Positions 1 through 8,592 of a stretch of 64,000 nt of DNA are shown here, in pieces. The notes beneath the pieces were generated by a model, which saw nothing but the letters and a program-made list of their open reading frames with translations, searched no databases and was not told where the DNA came from. Location of the stretch: the NCBI RefSeq assembly GCF_002093115.1, contig NZ_NAAD01000010.1, positions 62,001 through 126,000 on the forward strand. Direction: 5' to 3'. Origin of the DNA: Geothermobacter hydrogeniphilus (GTDB lineage Bacteria; Desulfobacterota; Desulfuromonadia; Desulfuromonadales; Geothermobacteraceae). Numbering within the stretch: the stretch's first letter is position 1; each line of letters begins with the position of its first letter. The position numbers and the translations under genes are program-made.

Positions 1-1
1 T

Positions 2-130
2 TCAGTACCCGGTATGAACGAACATCACCTGGCCGGGAGTGAATTCGTCGTTGGTTTTGCCGAGTCAGCGCCGATGTCACTTCCGCCAAGCAGGTAGATC
101 TTGCCCCACGGCCGCTGCTACGGCTTCAGA
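2..130 (-). pseudogene. Decayed Kelch-repeat gene end
   Basis: On the minus strand three short reading-frame pieces in different frames resemble a Kelch blade when joined: SEAVAAAVG, then GKIYLLGGSD, then a tail DEFTPGQVMFVHTGY followed by a TGA whose complement is at 2-4. The KIYLLGG pattern is typical of the second strand of a Kelch repeat. At least two single-base shifts are needed to read it as one chain, so this is taken as a broken remnant. It is short and the identification is tentative. Confidence 0.35.
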
Positions 131-167
131 CATAGATCAAGAAACACGACTACAGCCCTGAATTTGA

Positions 168-192
168 CCTGAATCAGTGGGTTCATGGCGGA
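168..192 (+). repeat. Fragment of the CCTGAATCAGTG inverted-repeat element
   Basis: These 25 bases match the left end of the 10723 copy of the family with one difference. No right end follows, so this is a truncated copy. It lies just downstream of the stop codon of the minus-strand CheW gene. Confidence 0.6.
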
Positions 193-219
193 GGAAGACG
201 GAGACCCGAGGACAAATTC

Positions 220-1071
220 TCAGCCGTCGGAAGGGTCAACCCGGGCGGCCAGATCGAAAAACAGTTCCTGATCGAGAATCAGCGCCAGACCGTCGGTCTT
301 GCTGCGGCGGCCGATGGCGACAATCCAGTTTTTCCATTCGACGGGGAAGACATCCGCCGCATCGGTGATCAGTTCGGCGGACAACTCCTCGACTGCATCC
401 ACCGCATCGACCGAAAAGGCCACCTGCGCGCCCTCATGCTCCAGGATCACGGCAACCTGCCGGCGGGTCTGTTCCCTGACAATCTGGCGGAATGCGGCAA
501 ACAGCTCGATCATGACGGAAAGTTCGTGTTCCCTGGTCTGCTCGATGAGGGTGTAAGCAGCCTCGAATTTACCGGCGATCTCGTACTTTTTAACCTTTTC
601 GGCAATCGCGTGGATGGTTCGGTGAGGCGTATCGAATTTTCGCAACAGTCCCTGCAGCACCAGGTCATCGGTGGTGTAGGAATCGTACCACTTGCCGAAG
701 GCGCACTTGTGCGGGTCGGTCGCCAGGGCGAATTCACGCTGTTCCTTGACCGACAGCTCCAACTGGTCAAGCCAGTTGCGATGATCATTTTCCCGCTGAT
801 CAATCAGCGAGCAGAGACTTTCGGCCGTCTCGGAAATCGACTTTCGGCCGAGCAGGACACGAAAGTCGACCAGGGGAACAATCTGCCCACGGTGATTGAT
901 CGTCCCAGAGAGGTATTGTTCGGTACCGGGCAACCTGGTCAATGGCGGCATCGCCACCATGTCATGGACATCCAGCGCGTTGATCGCAAAACTGTTCTGG
1001 TCAATATTGACCACGATCCACAACTGGTTGCCGAATTCAACCTGCTGACGACAGGCGGTTTGCACAGACAT
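220..1071 (-). CDS. CheW-type coupling protein with an embedded CZB zinc-binding domain
   Basis: Cytoplasmic chemotaxis-type coupling protein of 283 residues. Residues about 15-75 read as the first half of a CheW domain (LPGTEQYLSGTINHRGQIVPLVDFRVLLG) and about 200-278 as the second half (VAVILEHEGAQVAFSVDAVDAVEEL, then VAIGRR and LALILDQELFF). Between them lies a CZB domain with its zinc ligands: H in DHRNW, C in KCAFGKWY and the H residues of TPHRTIH. CZB domains bind zinc and sense oxidants such as hypochlorite in chemoreceptors. The ATG at 1071 was chosen because GGGGAG precedes it; the open frame runs on upstream but there is antisense to the next gene. No che genes are nearby, so the partner kinase or receptor is unknown. 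Confidence 0.85.
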   Translation of the reverse strand: MSVQTACRQQVEFGNQLWIVVNIDQNSFAINALDVHDMVAMPPLTRLPGTEQYLSGTINHRGQIVPLVDFRVLLGRKSISETAESLCSLIDQRENDHRNWLDQLELSVKEQREFALATDPHKCAFGKWYDSYTTDDLVLQGLLRKFDTPHRTIHAIAEKVKKYEIAGKFEAAYTLIEQTREHELSVMIELFAAFRQIVREQTRRQVAVILEHEGAQVAFSVDAVDAVEELSAELITDAADVFPVEWKNWIVAIGRRSKTDGLALILDQELFFDLAARVDPSDG

Positions 1072-1327
1072 GAGGGCTCCCCGGGATAAAGATACAGACA
1101 ATTGAATATCCTTCCATTCCGTATCGTCATCCGAGAATAAAAGTTTAGGCTGGAATCGACGATCATGCCCGATGGTGTCACAAAACAGGTCACTGCAGCA
1201 GCAACGCCGGATCAAAACCGATACGGATCGCGCCCCAGTGGCGGCCGTCAATCTCCACCGGCAGGGAAAGGTCGCTGAGAATTTCTCTGGTATCCCCTTC
1301 CGGTCCCGGAGGAGAAAGGAAGCGACC

Positions 1328-2074
1328 ATGCCGACCACCAACATGTTGCCAGGCCTGCTGCTGGCCGTCAGTATCATCTTCACCCCCGGAAACCTGCCGG
1401 CAGGATGGTGGGAAGAGGGGCAGAAGCTGCTGGAAAATGCAACGGCGCCACAAGGAAAACCGGCGCTGTCCGAAGCAGAAATCGGTTCGGGTCTGAAAGA
1501 AGCCTTGCGGATCGGCAGCGAGCGGGTGGTTGAACAGCTCGGCAGAGCCGACGGTTTCAACGGCGACGAGGCCATCCACATCCCCCTGCCGCCGGAACTG
1601 GAAAAGGTCGACAGCGCCCTGACGGTGATCGGCATGGGCAGGATGACCGAAGATCTCGAACTGCAGCTCAACCGTGCCGCCGAAGCGGCCACGCCGAAGG
1701 CGAAAGCCCTGTTCAGCCAGGCCATCAGGGAGATGACCATCGATGACGTGATGGCAATCTACAACGGGCCCGAGGATGCGGCGACCCGCTATTTCAAGGG
1801 AAAAATGTCGGCGCCGCTGGCCGAGGAAATGCGCCCGGTGGTCGCAGACAGCTTGACCGAAGTCGGTGCTATCCGCAGCTACGACAGCACCCTGGGTGAA
1901 TACCGCAACCTCCCCTTCGTCCCCGATATTCATGCCGACCTGACCGGCTGGGTGGTGGAGAAAGGACTGGACGGAATCTTCTACTACCTGGCCAAAGAGG
2001 AAGCCGCCATCCGCGCCGATCCGGCCCGGCGCACCACCGAACTGCTGCAGAAGGTGTTCGGCGGCGGGAACTGA
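1328..2074 (+). CDS. DUF4197 family secreted protein
   Basis: Protein of 248 residues. An N-terminal hydrophobic stretch (MLPGLLLAVSIIFTPGNLPAGWW) looks like a signal peptide, so a periplasmic or envelope location is likely. The body matches the DUF4197 pattern as I know it: LSEAEIGSGLKEALRIGSERVVEQLG near the start, IHIPLPPELEKV, then YFKGKM and the C-terminal TGWVVEKGLDGIFYYLAKEEAAIRADPARRTTELLQKVFG. The function of the family is not established. The start is the ATG behind GGAGGAGAAAGG. It is divergent from the CheW gene and convergent with asnS, with 20 bp between the stops. Confidence 0.85.
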   Translation: MPTTNMLPGLLLAVSIIFTPGNLPAGWWEEGQKLLENATAPQGKPALSEAEIGSGLKEALRIGSERVVEQLGRADGFNGDEAIHIPLPPELEKVDSALTVIGMGRMTEDLELQLNRAAEAATPKAKALFSQAIREMTIDDVMAIYNGPEDAATRYFKGKMSAPLAEEMRPVVADSLTEVGAIRSYDSTLGEYRNLPFVPDIHADLTGWVVEKGLDGIFYYLAKEEAAIRADPARRTTELLQKVFGGGN

Positions 2075-2094
2075 ATCCGTCCGGCAGCACCGGG

Positions 2095-3495
2095 TCAGAA
2101 TTCGGCGTGTCCGGGAGTCCGCGGGAAGGGAATGACATCGCGGATGTTCTCCATTCCGGTGACGTACATCAGCAGCCGCTCGAAGCCGAGCCCGAAACCG
2201 GCGTGCGGGCAGCTGCCCCAGCGGCGGATATCCCGGTACCACCAGAGCGGCGCGGCATCCATCCCCAGCTCGGCCATGCGGGCATCGAGCCGGTCAAGCC
2301 GTTCCTCGCGCTGCGAACCGCCGACGATTTCCCCGACCCGCGGCACCAGCAGGTCCATGGCGGCCACGGTGCGGTCATCGTCGTTCATCCGCATGTAGAA
2401 GGCCTTGATCTGCTTCGGGTAGTCGGTCACGAACAGCGGGCCGCCGACCACCTCTTCGGTCAGGAAGCGCTCATGTTCCGACTGCAGGTCGGCCCCCCAC
2501 CGGACCGGAAATTCAAATGTTTTTCCCGACTTTTCCAGTTCCGCCACCGCCTCGCTGTAGCTCATGCGGGCGAACTCCGCCCGGGCCAGGGCTTCGAGCT
2601 TGGCGATCAGGCCCTTTTCGATCTGCTGATCGAAGAAATCAAGATCCTCACGGCACTCCTCAAGCACCGCGGTCACCATCGCCCGCATGAAATCCTCGGC
2701 CAGGTCGCAGTTGCCTGCCAGGTCGCAGAAAGCGATTTCCGGCTCAATCATCCAGAACTCGGCGGCATGACGGCTGGTGTTGGAATTCTCGGCGCGGAAG
2801 GTCGGGCCGAAGGTATAGACATTGGAGAAAGCGGTGGCGAACAGCTCGGCCTCCAGCTGCCCGGAAACGGTCAGACCGGCCTGCTGACCGAAAAAGTCAC
2901 GGCGGTAATCGACCCCCCTCTCCCCCTTCGGCGGCTTCTCCATGTCGAGGGTGGTGACCCGAAACAGCTCACCGGCCCCCTCGCAGTCACTGGCGGTGAT
3001 GATCGGCGTCTGCACGTAGAGAAAGCCGCGCTCCTGGAAGAAGCGATGCACGGCATAGGCCAGGCGGCTGCGCACCCGGAAGACCGCGCCGAAACTGTTG
3101 GTGCGGGGTCGCAGATGAGCAATGGAGCGCAGAAACTCGAAGCTGTGCCGCTTCTTCTGCAGCGGGTAATCCTCGCCGGTGGGACCGATCAGCTCAATGG
3201 CGGTGGCCTGCAGCTCCCACGCCTGCCCGGCCGCCGGGGACGCGACCAGGTTGCCGCGGACGGCGACGGCCGCCCCGGTCCCCAGCCCGTCCGGCAGGAC
3301 CTGCAGCAGCTCGGTTGCGGCGACCACCTGCAGCGCGGCGAAACAGGAACCGTCGTTGACAGCGATGAAACTGACCTCCTTGCCGCGCCGGAGGGTACGC
3401 ACCCAGCCGCGGACGCAGAGATCGGGCTGGACTTCATTCCGCCGCAGCACCTCCGCGACGGACCGGACCTTACTGTTGTCGATTGCAGTCGGCAT
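2095..3495 (-). CDS. asnS: Asparagine--tRNA ligase
   Basis: Class II aminoacyl-tRNA synthetase of 466 residues that charges tRNA-Asn. An N-terminal OB-fold anticodon-binding domain (VRGWVRTLRRGKEVSFIAVNDGS) is followed by the catalytic core: motif 2 region (FGPTFRAENSNTSRHAAEFWMIEPE), the RHAAEFW signature, and the C-terminal motif 3 (GFGLGFERLLMYVTGMENIRDVIPFPRTPGHAEF). Length is normal for bacterial AsnRS. The ATG at 3495 follows CCAGGAG; an in-frame TTG two codons upstream is less likely. It is transcribed alone, divergent from korD across a 340-bp gap. Confidence 0.97.
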   Translation of the reverse strand: MPTAIDNSKVRSVAEVLRRNEVQPDLCVRGWVRTLRRGKEVSFIAVNDGSCFAALQVVAATELLQVLPDGLGTGAAVAVRGNLVASPAAGQAWELQATAIELIGPTGEDYPLQKKRHSFEFLRSIAHLRPRTNSFGAVFRVRSRLAYAVHRFFQERGFLYVQTPIITASDCEGAGELFRVTTLDMEKPPKGERGVDYRRDFFGQQAGLTVSGQLEAELFATAFSNVYTFGPTFRAENSNTSRHAAEFWMIEPEIAFCDLAGNCDLAEDFMRAMVTAVLEECREDLDFFDQQIEKGLIAKLEALARAEFARMSYSEAVAELEKSGKTFEFPVRWGADLQSEHERFLTEEVVGGPLFVTDYPKQIKAFYMRMNDDDRTVAAMDLLVPRVGEIVGGSQREERLDRLDARMAELGMDAAPLWWYRDIRRWGSCPHAGFGLGFERLLMYVTGMENIRDVIPFPRTPGHAEF

Positions 3496-3839
3496 GAACA
3501 ACTCCTGGACCGGCAGGATTTCAGATCAGAAAACCCTGCCGAATGTTTATTGTTATCAAACTTATTTCTTGGCGCTGCAGATTATCTCTGTTCAGGCCCC
3601 CGGACTCAAGAAATTTTCCGTCCACAACCCTCATTCAGGCCTTGCAGAGTTCAAGGATACTACAGTAAAATCCGGTTTTCTGAAACCGGACTTGCCCTCG
3701 ACAGCCAATGCACGCATCCCCTCCGCCCGGACCGTGCGCGGCCCGGACCGGCCAGCAGTGAAGATTCCTTCCTGAACCAAAGCCAGTCCGCACGCAGGGA
3801 AACATCCGCCCGCCACGCGCGCGGCGACAAGGAACAGGC
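3496..3839. other. Intergenic region between asnS and korD
   Basis: This 344-bp stretch separates two divergent genes and must hold both promoters. A hairpin is visible at 3671-3690 (TCCGGTTT, TCTG, AAACCGGA); on the minus strand it is followed by TTTT, so it could act as an attenuator or terminator in the asnS direction. No convincing -35/-10 pair was identified. The right part, from about 3690, is very GC rich and ends in the korD ribosome binding site AAGGAA. Confidence 0.4.
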
Positions 3840-4064
3840 ATGAAGAAACTGACGATCGATGAAACCTACTGCAAGGGCTGCGGCCTCTGCGTCGATGCCT
3901 GCCCGAAGGGGCTGCTCGCGCTGTGCGAAGAGATCAACCGCCTCGGCTTCACACCGGCCACCATCAGCCCGGAAAACCTTGAAGCCTGCGTCAGCTGCGC
4001 GCTCTGCGCCCAGGTCTGTCCGGACGTGGCCATCCGCGTCGCCAGAGAGGTGAAGGAGAAATGA
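3840..4064 (+). CDS. korD: 2-oxoacid:ferredoxin oxidoreductase, ferredoxin-like delta subunit
   Basis: Small 74-residue protein with two 4Fe-4S motifs, CKGCGLCVDACPKG and CVSCALCAQVCP, the layout of the delta subunit of four-subunit 2-oxoacid oxidoreductases. It carries electrons from the thiamine-diphosphate site of the beta subunit to ferredoxin. The first gene of a tight D-A-B-C operon; its TGA overlaps the ATG of korA in the sequence ATGA, which implies translational coupling. In Geobacter-type bacteria this operon makes 2-oxoglutarate oxidoreductase for the anaerobic citric acid cycle; the branched-chain (VOR) enzyme is the alternative. Confidence 0.93.
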   Translation: MKKLTIDETYCKGCGLCVDACPKGLLALCEEINRLGFTPATISPENLEACVSCALCAQVCPDVAIRVAREVKEK

Positions 4065-5131
4065 GTCAATCGACACCAGCACGCGTCTTCCTGAAAGGCA
4101 ACGAAGCGGTCTGCTACGGCGCTATCGAGGCCGGCTGCCGCTACTATTTCGGCTACCCGATCACGCCACAGAGCGAAATCCCGGCCCTGATGTCCAGCGA
4201 ACTGCCGAAGCACGGCGGCCAGTTCCTGCAGGCCGAAAGCGAGGTCGCCTCGATCAATATGCTGCTCGGCGCCAGCGCCTGCGGCGCCCGGGCGATGACC
4301 TCGTCCTCCAGCCCCGGCATCTCACTCAAGCAGGAGGGAATCTCCTACCTGGCGGGCAGTGAGCTGCCCGGGCTGATCGTCAACATCTCCCGTTCCGGCC
4401 CCGGGCTCGGCGGCATCGACGCCTCCCAGGCCGATTATTTCCAGGCGGTCAAGGGCGGCGGTCACGGCGACTACCGGATGATCGTCCTGGCCCCCCATTC
4501 TGTGCAGGAAATGTACGACCTGACCATGCACGCCTTCGATCTCTCCGACCGCTACCGGATGCCGGCCATGCTGCTCGGCGACTCCCTGGTCGGCCAGATG
4601 AAAGAGGCGATCGAACTGCGCCCCCGCCCTGAAGTCGAGCTGCCGGCCAAGGACTGGATCGTCACCGGCAAGGGCGGACGCGAGGAGCAACGCATCGTCA
4701 AATCACTGTTTCTCGGCGACGGCGAACTTGAAGCCCACAACCGGCACCTGCAGGCCAAGGCCCAAGCCCTGCGGGCCAACGAGGTGATGGCCGAGGAGGT
4801 CGCCCTGGAGGACGCCGAACTGGTCCTGGTTGCCTTCGGCGCGGCAGCGCGGATCGCCAAAACCGCGGTGCGGATGGCCCGGGAGGCGGGGCTCAAGGTC
4901 GGCATGCTGCGACCGATCACCCTCTTCCCCTTCCCCGAACAGCACCTTGCCCGGCTGGCGGAAACGGCGCGCCGCTTCCTCTGCATCGAACTGAATACCG
5001 GGCAGATGGTCGAGGATGTGCGCCTGGCGGTCAACGGCCGGCGTGAAGTCCATTTCTACGGCCGTCCACCGGGAACCGGCTCACTGCCGACCCCCGAAGA
5101 ACTGTACGAGCAGATCCGAGAAAGTTATTGA
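4061..5131 (+). CDS. korA: 2-oxoacid:ferredoxin oxidoreductase alpha subunit (KorA/VorB type)
   Basis: Alpha subunit of 356 residues. The N-terminal half holds the pyrimidine-binding/transketolase-like domain (KGNEAVCYGAIEAGCRYYFGYPITPQSEIP, AESEVASINMLLGASACGARAMTSSSSPGISLKQEGISYLAGSELP, GPGLGGIDASQADYFQAVKGGGHGDYR); the C-terminal part is the transketolase C-terminal-like domain (VLVAFGAAARIAKTAVRMAREAGLKVGMLRPITLFPFP). The sequence resembles both subunits annotated KorA for 2-oxoglutarate and VorB for 2-oxoisovalerate, and substrate cannot be fixed from sequence alone. It overlaps korD and is followed by korB after 8 bp. Confidence 0.93.
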   Translation: MSQSTPARVFLKGNEAVCYGAIEAGCRYYFGYPITPQSEIPALMSSELPKHGGQFLQAESEVASINMLLGASACGARAMTSSSSPGISLKQEGISYLAGSELPGLIVNISRSGPGLGGIDASQADYFQAVKGGGHGDYRMIVLAPHSVQEMYDLTMHAFDLSDRYRMPAMLLGDSLVGQMKEAIELRPRPEVELPAKDWIVTGKGGREEQRIVKSLFLGDGELEAHNRHLQAKAQALRANEVMAEEVALEDAELVLVAFGAAARIAKTAVRMAREAGLKVGMLRPITLFPFPEQHLARLAETARRFLCIELNTGQMVEDVRLAVNGRREVHFYGRPPGTGSLPTPEELYEQIRESY

Positions 5132-5139
5132 GGCCGACC

Positions 5140-5901
5140 ATGACCATGCAAACCGTTTTCGAACGTCCGCAATCTCTGAAAGATGTCCCGAGCCACTTCT
5201 GCCCCGGCTGCCATCACGGCCTTATTCACCGCCTGGTCGCCCAGAACCTCGACCGCCTCGGGCTGCAGCAGCAGACCATCGGCGTCGCCTCGGTCGGCTG
5301 CAGCGTCTTTCTCTATGCCTACCTGGATGTCGATGTCATCGAGTCACCACATGGCCGCGCCCCGGCCGTCGCCACCGGCGCCAAGCGGGTGCAAAGCGAC
5401 AAATTTGTCTTCACCTACCAGGGGGACGGCGACCTGGCGGCGATCGGCACCAGCGAGATCATCCATGCCGCCAACCGCGGCGAAGCCTTCAGCGTACTGT
5501 TCGTCAACAACACCACCTACGGCATGACCGGCGGCCAGATGGCCCCGACCACCCTGCTCGGCCAGGAATCGGCCACCTCCCCGGGCGGCCGCAGCGCCGA
5601 ACGGGACGGTCACCCGATCCGCATGGCCGAGCTGCTCGCTCAGCTGGACGGAGTCGCCTATTCGACCCGGGTGGCGGTCGACAGCCCGCAGCATGTCCGC
5701 CAGGCCGACAAGGCGATTGAAAAAGCATTCCGCCTGCAGCGTGACGAGGGCAGATTCGCCTTCGTCGAGATTCTGTCGACCTGCCCGACCAACTGGGGGA
5801 TGGACCCGCGACGGGCCAACGCCCGGGTCGCCGAGGAAATGATCCCCTGCTTCCCGCTCGGGATTTTCAAGGATACCCAGAGCCAGGAGGGCAACCAATG
5901 A
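5140..5901 (+). CDS. korB: 2-oxoacid:ferredoxin oxidoreductase beta subunit
   Basis: Thiamine-diphosphate-binding beta subunit of 253 residues. Visible are the CPGCHHG cysteine motif that helps hold the proximal cluster, the SVGC segment, and the diphosphate-binding region GDGDLAAIGTSEIIHAANRGEAFSVLFVNNTTYGMTGGQMAPTT, which contains the GDG...N-N thiamine-diphosphate motif. The ATG at 5140 has TGAGG upstream that overlaps the korA stop; an in-frame ATG two codons later is possible. The end overlaps korC by ATGA. Confidence 0.94.
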   Translation: MTMQTVFERPQSLKDVPSHFCPGCHHGLIHRLVAQNLDRLGLQQQTIGVASVGCSVFLYAYLDVDVIESPHGRAPAVATGAKRVQSDKFVFTYQGDGDLAAIGTSEIIHAANRGEAFSVLFVNNTTYGMTGGQMAPTTLLGQESATSPGGRSAERDGHPIRMAELLAQLDGVAYSTRVAVDSPQHVRQADKAIEKAFRLQRDEGRFAFVEILSTCPTNWGMDPRRANARVAEEMIPCFPLGIFKDTQSQEGNQ

Positions 5902-6440
5902 CTTACGATGTTTTCATGGCCGGCTTCGGCGGCCAGGGGGTGCTGATGATGGGCGACCTGCTGGCACGGGCGGCTATCTTCGAAGGAAAGAATGTCTCCT
6001 ACTATCCTTCCTACGGGGTGGAGAAACGGGGCGGAGCGGCGACCTGCACGATCGTGATTTCTGACCAGGAGGTCGGCTCGCCGGTGATCGGCCGACCGGG
6101 CGCGGCGATCATCCTCAACCAGCTTTCCTGCGACAAGTACCTGGAGAAGGTCCGCCCCGGCGGATTCTGCCTGCTCAACAGTTCCCTGATCGATCTGCCC
6201 GCCAATCCACGCGATGATATCAACCTGGTTTCGGCCCCGCTGACCGAAATCGCCCGGGAAACCGGCGGCGACCGCCTGCTCAACATGGTCTCCCTCGGCG
6301 CCTACGTCACCGCCACCGGCGCGGTCGACGCCGCCAGCCTGGAGAAGGCCCTGGAACAGGCCCTGCCGGAGCGCAATCACCGCTTCATTCCGATGAACAT
6401 CGAGGCGATCAAGCGTGGTGCGGCGCTGGTAAAACAATAA
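5898..6440 (+). CDS. korC: 2-oxoacid:ferredoxin oxidoreductase gamma subunit
   Basis: Gamma subunit of 180 residues with the family signatures MAGFGGQGVLMMGDLLARAA near the start and YYPSYGVEKRGGAATCTIVISD, typical of the pyruvate/ketoisovalerate oxidoreductase gamma domain. It completes the heterotetramer with korD, korA and korB and ends the operon: a strong hairpin terminator follows 127 bp later, with a short dispersed repeat between. Confidence 0.94.
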   Translation: MTYDVFMAGFGGQGVLMMGDLLARAAIFEGKNVSYYPSYGVEKRGGAATCTIVISDQEVGSPVIGRPGAAIILNQLSCDKYLEKVRPGGFCLLNSSLIDLPANPRDDINLVSAPLTEIARETGGDRLLNMVSLGAYVTATGAVDAASLEKALEQALPERNHRFIPMNIEAIKRGAALVKQ

Positions 6441-6446
6441 GAAAAT

Positions 6447-6490
6447 CTTTGGGGCCACCAAGACACCAAGGGCACCAAGAAAGGCAAAAT
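6447..6490. repeat. ACCAAG-rich dispersed repeat
   Basis: The run GGCCACCAAGACACCAAGGG continues as CACCAAGAAAGG. The same motif returns on both arms of the element at 63634-63770. It is non-coding. Confidence 0.6.
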
Positions 6491-6567
6491 CGTTCTCGCG
6501 CCCGTTCGCTGGCGCTCACTTGAGACGCAGAGACGCCAAGGCTGGAGAAATTCATAACTGAAAAAAT

Positions 6568-6608
6568 AACGGCCATCTCCAGGTTCAAGGAGATGGCCGT
6601 TTCTCTAT
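6568..6608 (+). terminator. Intrinsic terminator of the kor operon
   Basis: A perfect 13-bp stem (AACGGCCATCTCC pairing with GGAGATGGCCGTT) closes an 8-base loop and is followed by a T-rich tail (TCTCTATTTT). Confidence 0.9.
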
Positions 6609-6624
6609 TTTGGCAGACAGGTTC

Positions 6625-6745
6625 AGGGCGGTTGAGACGTGCCCGTATGCAAGGCGCGCGAAGACTGAAACCGCAGGTGTAGCGGCAGCTACATCGAGGA
6701 TTGAAGGCTGAGCGAACGCAGCAGACGGGCGTGTATCGGCCGCCC
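6625..6745. repeat. Core-hairpin repeat, copy 1
   Basis: Imperfect long hairpin whose centre reads CAAGGCGCGC, then GTAGCGGCAGCTAC, then GAACGCAGC. The outer arms are imperfectly complementary (ACGTGCCCGT with ACGGGCGT; GGGCGG with CCGCCC). One of nine elements in the window that share this centre. Confidence 0.75.
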
Positions 6746-6757
6746 TCACACCCGTTG

Positions 6758-6884
6758 AAGGCGGTCGAGATTCGTGCAGATGCAAGGCGTCTCACGCACT
6801 GAGGAATGAGGCGTAGCGACAGCTACGTCGGAATGACGAAGCGCGGGAGCAACGCAGCAGATGTGCGGATATCGGCCGACCTCG
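6758..6884. repeat. Core-hairpin repeat, copy 2
   Basis: Same centre as copy 1 (CAAGGCG, GTAGCGACAGCTAC, GCAACGCAGC) with different arms (GGTCGA pairing with CGGCCGACC region; GTGCAGAT with AGATGTGC region). It ends three bases before the prfC stop codon. Confidence 0.75.
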
Positions 6885-6887
6885 CCA

Positions 6888-8477
6888 TCAGCCGCCCTGC
6901 TCCCTCGTCTTGTGGAAGACGATCTCCGGCCATTGCTCCTGCACATACCCCAGCCGCCACTCGCTCGAGGCCAGGTAGGCTAGGTTGCCCTCGGCGTCAA
7001 GGGCGAGGTTGGCCTGGTTCTTCTTCTGGAATTCCTCCAGTTTCTTCGCGTCCTCGCAGTCGATCCAGCGGGCGGTGGCGAAGTCGATCCCCTCGTAGAC
7101 GGCGTCGACCCCGTACTCGTTCTTCAGTCGTTCCATGGTGACGTCGAACTGCAGCACCCCGACCGCGCCGAGAATCCAGTCGGCACCGAGCAGCGGCCGG
7201 AAGACCTGCACCGCCCCCTCCTCGGCGAGCTGGGTCAGCCCCTTGTCGAGCTGCTTGACCTTGAGGGGGTTCTTCAGCCGCACCCGGCGGAAATGCTCCG
7301 GGGCGAAGCTGGGAATGCCGGTGAACTTGAGCGGCTCCTTGCTGCTGAACGTGTCGCCGACCTTGATGGTGCCGTGGTTGTGCAGGCCGATGATATCGCC
7401 CGGATAAGCCTCCTCGATGTGGGCACGGTCCTGGGCCATGAAGATGATGGCGTTGTTCAGCGCCACTTCCTTGCCGATGCGGTGGTGACGGACCTTCATC
7501 CCCCGCTCGAACTTGCCGGAGCAGATGCGCAGAAAGGCAATCCGGTCGCGGTGCGCCGGGTCCATGTTCGCCTGGATCTTGAAGACGAAGCCGGAGAACT
7601 GCTCCTCGTCCGGGCGCACCTCGCGGGTCTCGGTCATCCGCGGCCCCGGCGCCGGGGCCAGTTCGACAAAGGCGTCGAGCAGTTCCCGCACCCCGAAGTT
7701 GTTGACCGCGCTGCCGAAAAAGACCGGGGTCTGGCTGGCCTTGAGAAAATCCTCGAGGTCGAAGGGGTTGGCCGCCCCCTCGAGCAGCTCGACATCCCCG
7801 CGCAACTCAATGGCCTGGTCGCCGAGCAGCTCGTCGAGCCGGGCATCGGCCAGATCCTCGATGGTGATCAGCTCCTGATTGCGGGTCTCGGCGCCGGGGG
7901 TGAACAGGTTGAGCTGCTTGCGGTAGAGGCTGTAGACCCCCTTGAAGCGCTTGCCCATACCGATCGGCCAGGCCAGCGGCGCGCATTCGATCTGCAGTTT
8001 CTCCTCGATGTCGGCCAGCAGGTCAAGGGGATCCATCCCCTCGCGGTCAAGCTTGTTGATGAAGGTGATTACCGGGGTGTTGCGCATCCGGCAGATCTCC
8101 ATCAGCTTCTCGGTCTGCGCCTCAACCCCCTTGGCCGAGTCGATCACCATCAGCGCCGCATCGACGGCGGTCAGCACCCGGTAGGTATCCTCGGAAAAGT
8201 CCTGGTGGCCCGGGGTGTCGAGCAGGTTGATCTCGAAGTCGCGGTGATTGAACTTCATCACCGAGGTGGTCACCGAAATACCGCGCTCCTGCTCCATCTT
8301 CATCCAGTCGCTGGTGGCGTGGCGGGCGGCCTTGCGCGCCTTGACCGCACCGGCGAGATTGATGGCGCCGCCGAACAGCAGCAGTTTCTCGGTCAGGGTG
8401 GTCTTGCCGGCATCCGGGTGGCTGATGATGCCGAAGGTCCGCCGCCGGGCGATTTCTTCCTGGAGTCGTTTGCTCAC
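6888..8477 (-). CDS. prfC: Peptide chain release factor 3
   Basis: Translation GTPase of 529 residues that recycles RF1/RF2 from the ribosome. The G domain starts at the N-terminus with the P-loop [12 protein letters not shown], then the switch region ([12 protein letters not shown]), [14 protein letters not shown] (G3) and NKLDREG (G4), followed by domain 2 and the C-terminal RF3 domain. Length is normal. The start is GTG with AAGGA upstream, giving [13 protein letters not shown]. No partner gene is adjacent; a histidine kinase gene with its own terminator lies upstream on the same strand. Confidence 0.96.
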   Translation of the reverse strand: MSKRLQEEIARRRTFGIISHPDAGKTTLTEKLLLFGGAINLAGAVKARKAARHATSDWMKMEQERGISVTTSVMKFNHRDFEINLLDTPGHQDFSEDTYRVLTAVDAALMVIDSAKGVEAQTEKLMEICRMRNTPVITFINKLDREGMDPLDLLADIEEKLQIECAPLAWPIGMGKRFKGVYSLYRKQLNLFTPGAETRNQELITIEDLADARLDELLGDQAIELRGDVELLEGAANPFDLEDFLKASQTPVFFGSAVNNFGVRELLDAFVELAPAPGPRMTETREVRPDEEQFSGFVFKIQANMDPAHRDRIAFLRICSGKFERGMKVRHHRIGKEVALNNAIIFMAQDRAHIEEAYPGDIIGLHNHGTIKVGDTFSSKEPLKFTGIPSFAPEHFRRVRLKNPLKVKQLDKGLTQLAEEGAVQVFRPLLGADWILGAVGVLQFDVTMERLKNEYGVDAVYEGIDFATARWIDCEDAKKLEEFQKKNQANLALDAEGNLAYLASSEWRLGYVQEQWPEIVFHKTREQGG

Positions 8478-8526
8478 GAGTCAATCCTTGGGTTCAACTG
8501 CCGGAGCGGCCGCGCCGCGCCGAATG

Positions 8527-8555
8527 ACAAAAAAAACCGGGCCGAAAACGGCCCG
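8527..8555 (-). terminator. Intrinsic terminator of the histidine kinase gene at 8593
   Basis: Read on the minus strand, a CGGGCCG stem with a TTTT loop and CGGCCCG partner is followed by a run of eight T. It lies between the kinase stop and the prfC start. Confidence 0.88.
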
Positions 8556-8592
8556 AGGAAAGCTGGATTCTAGCCCGGAACGGGGACCAGGG

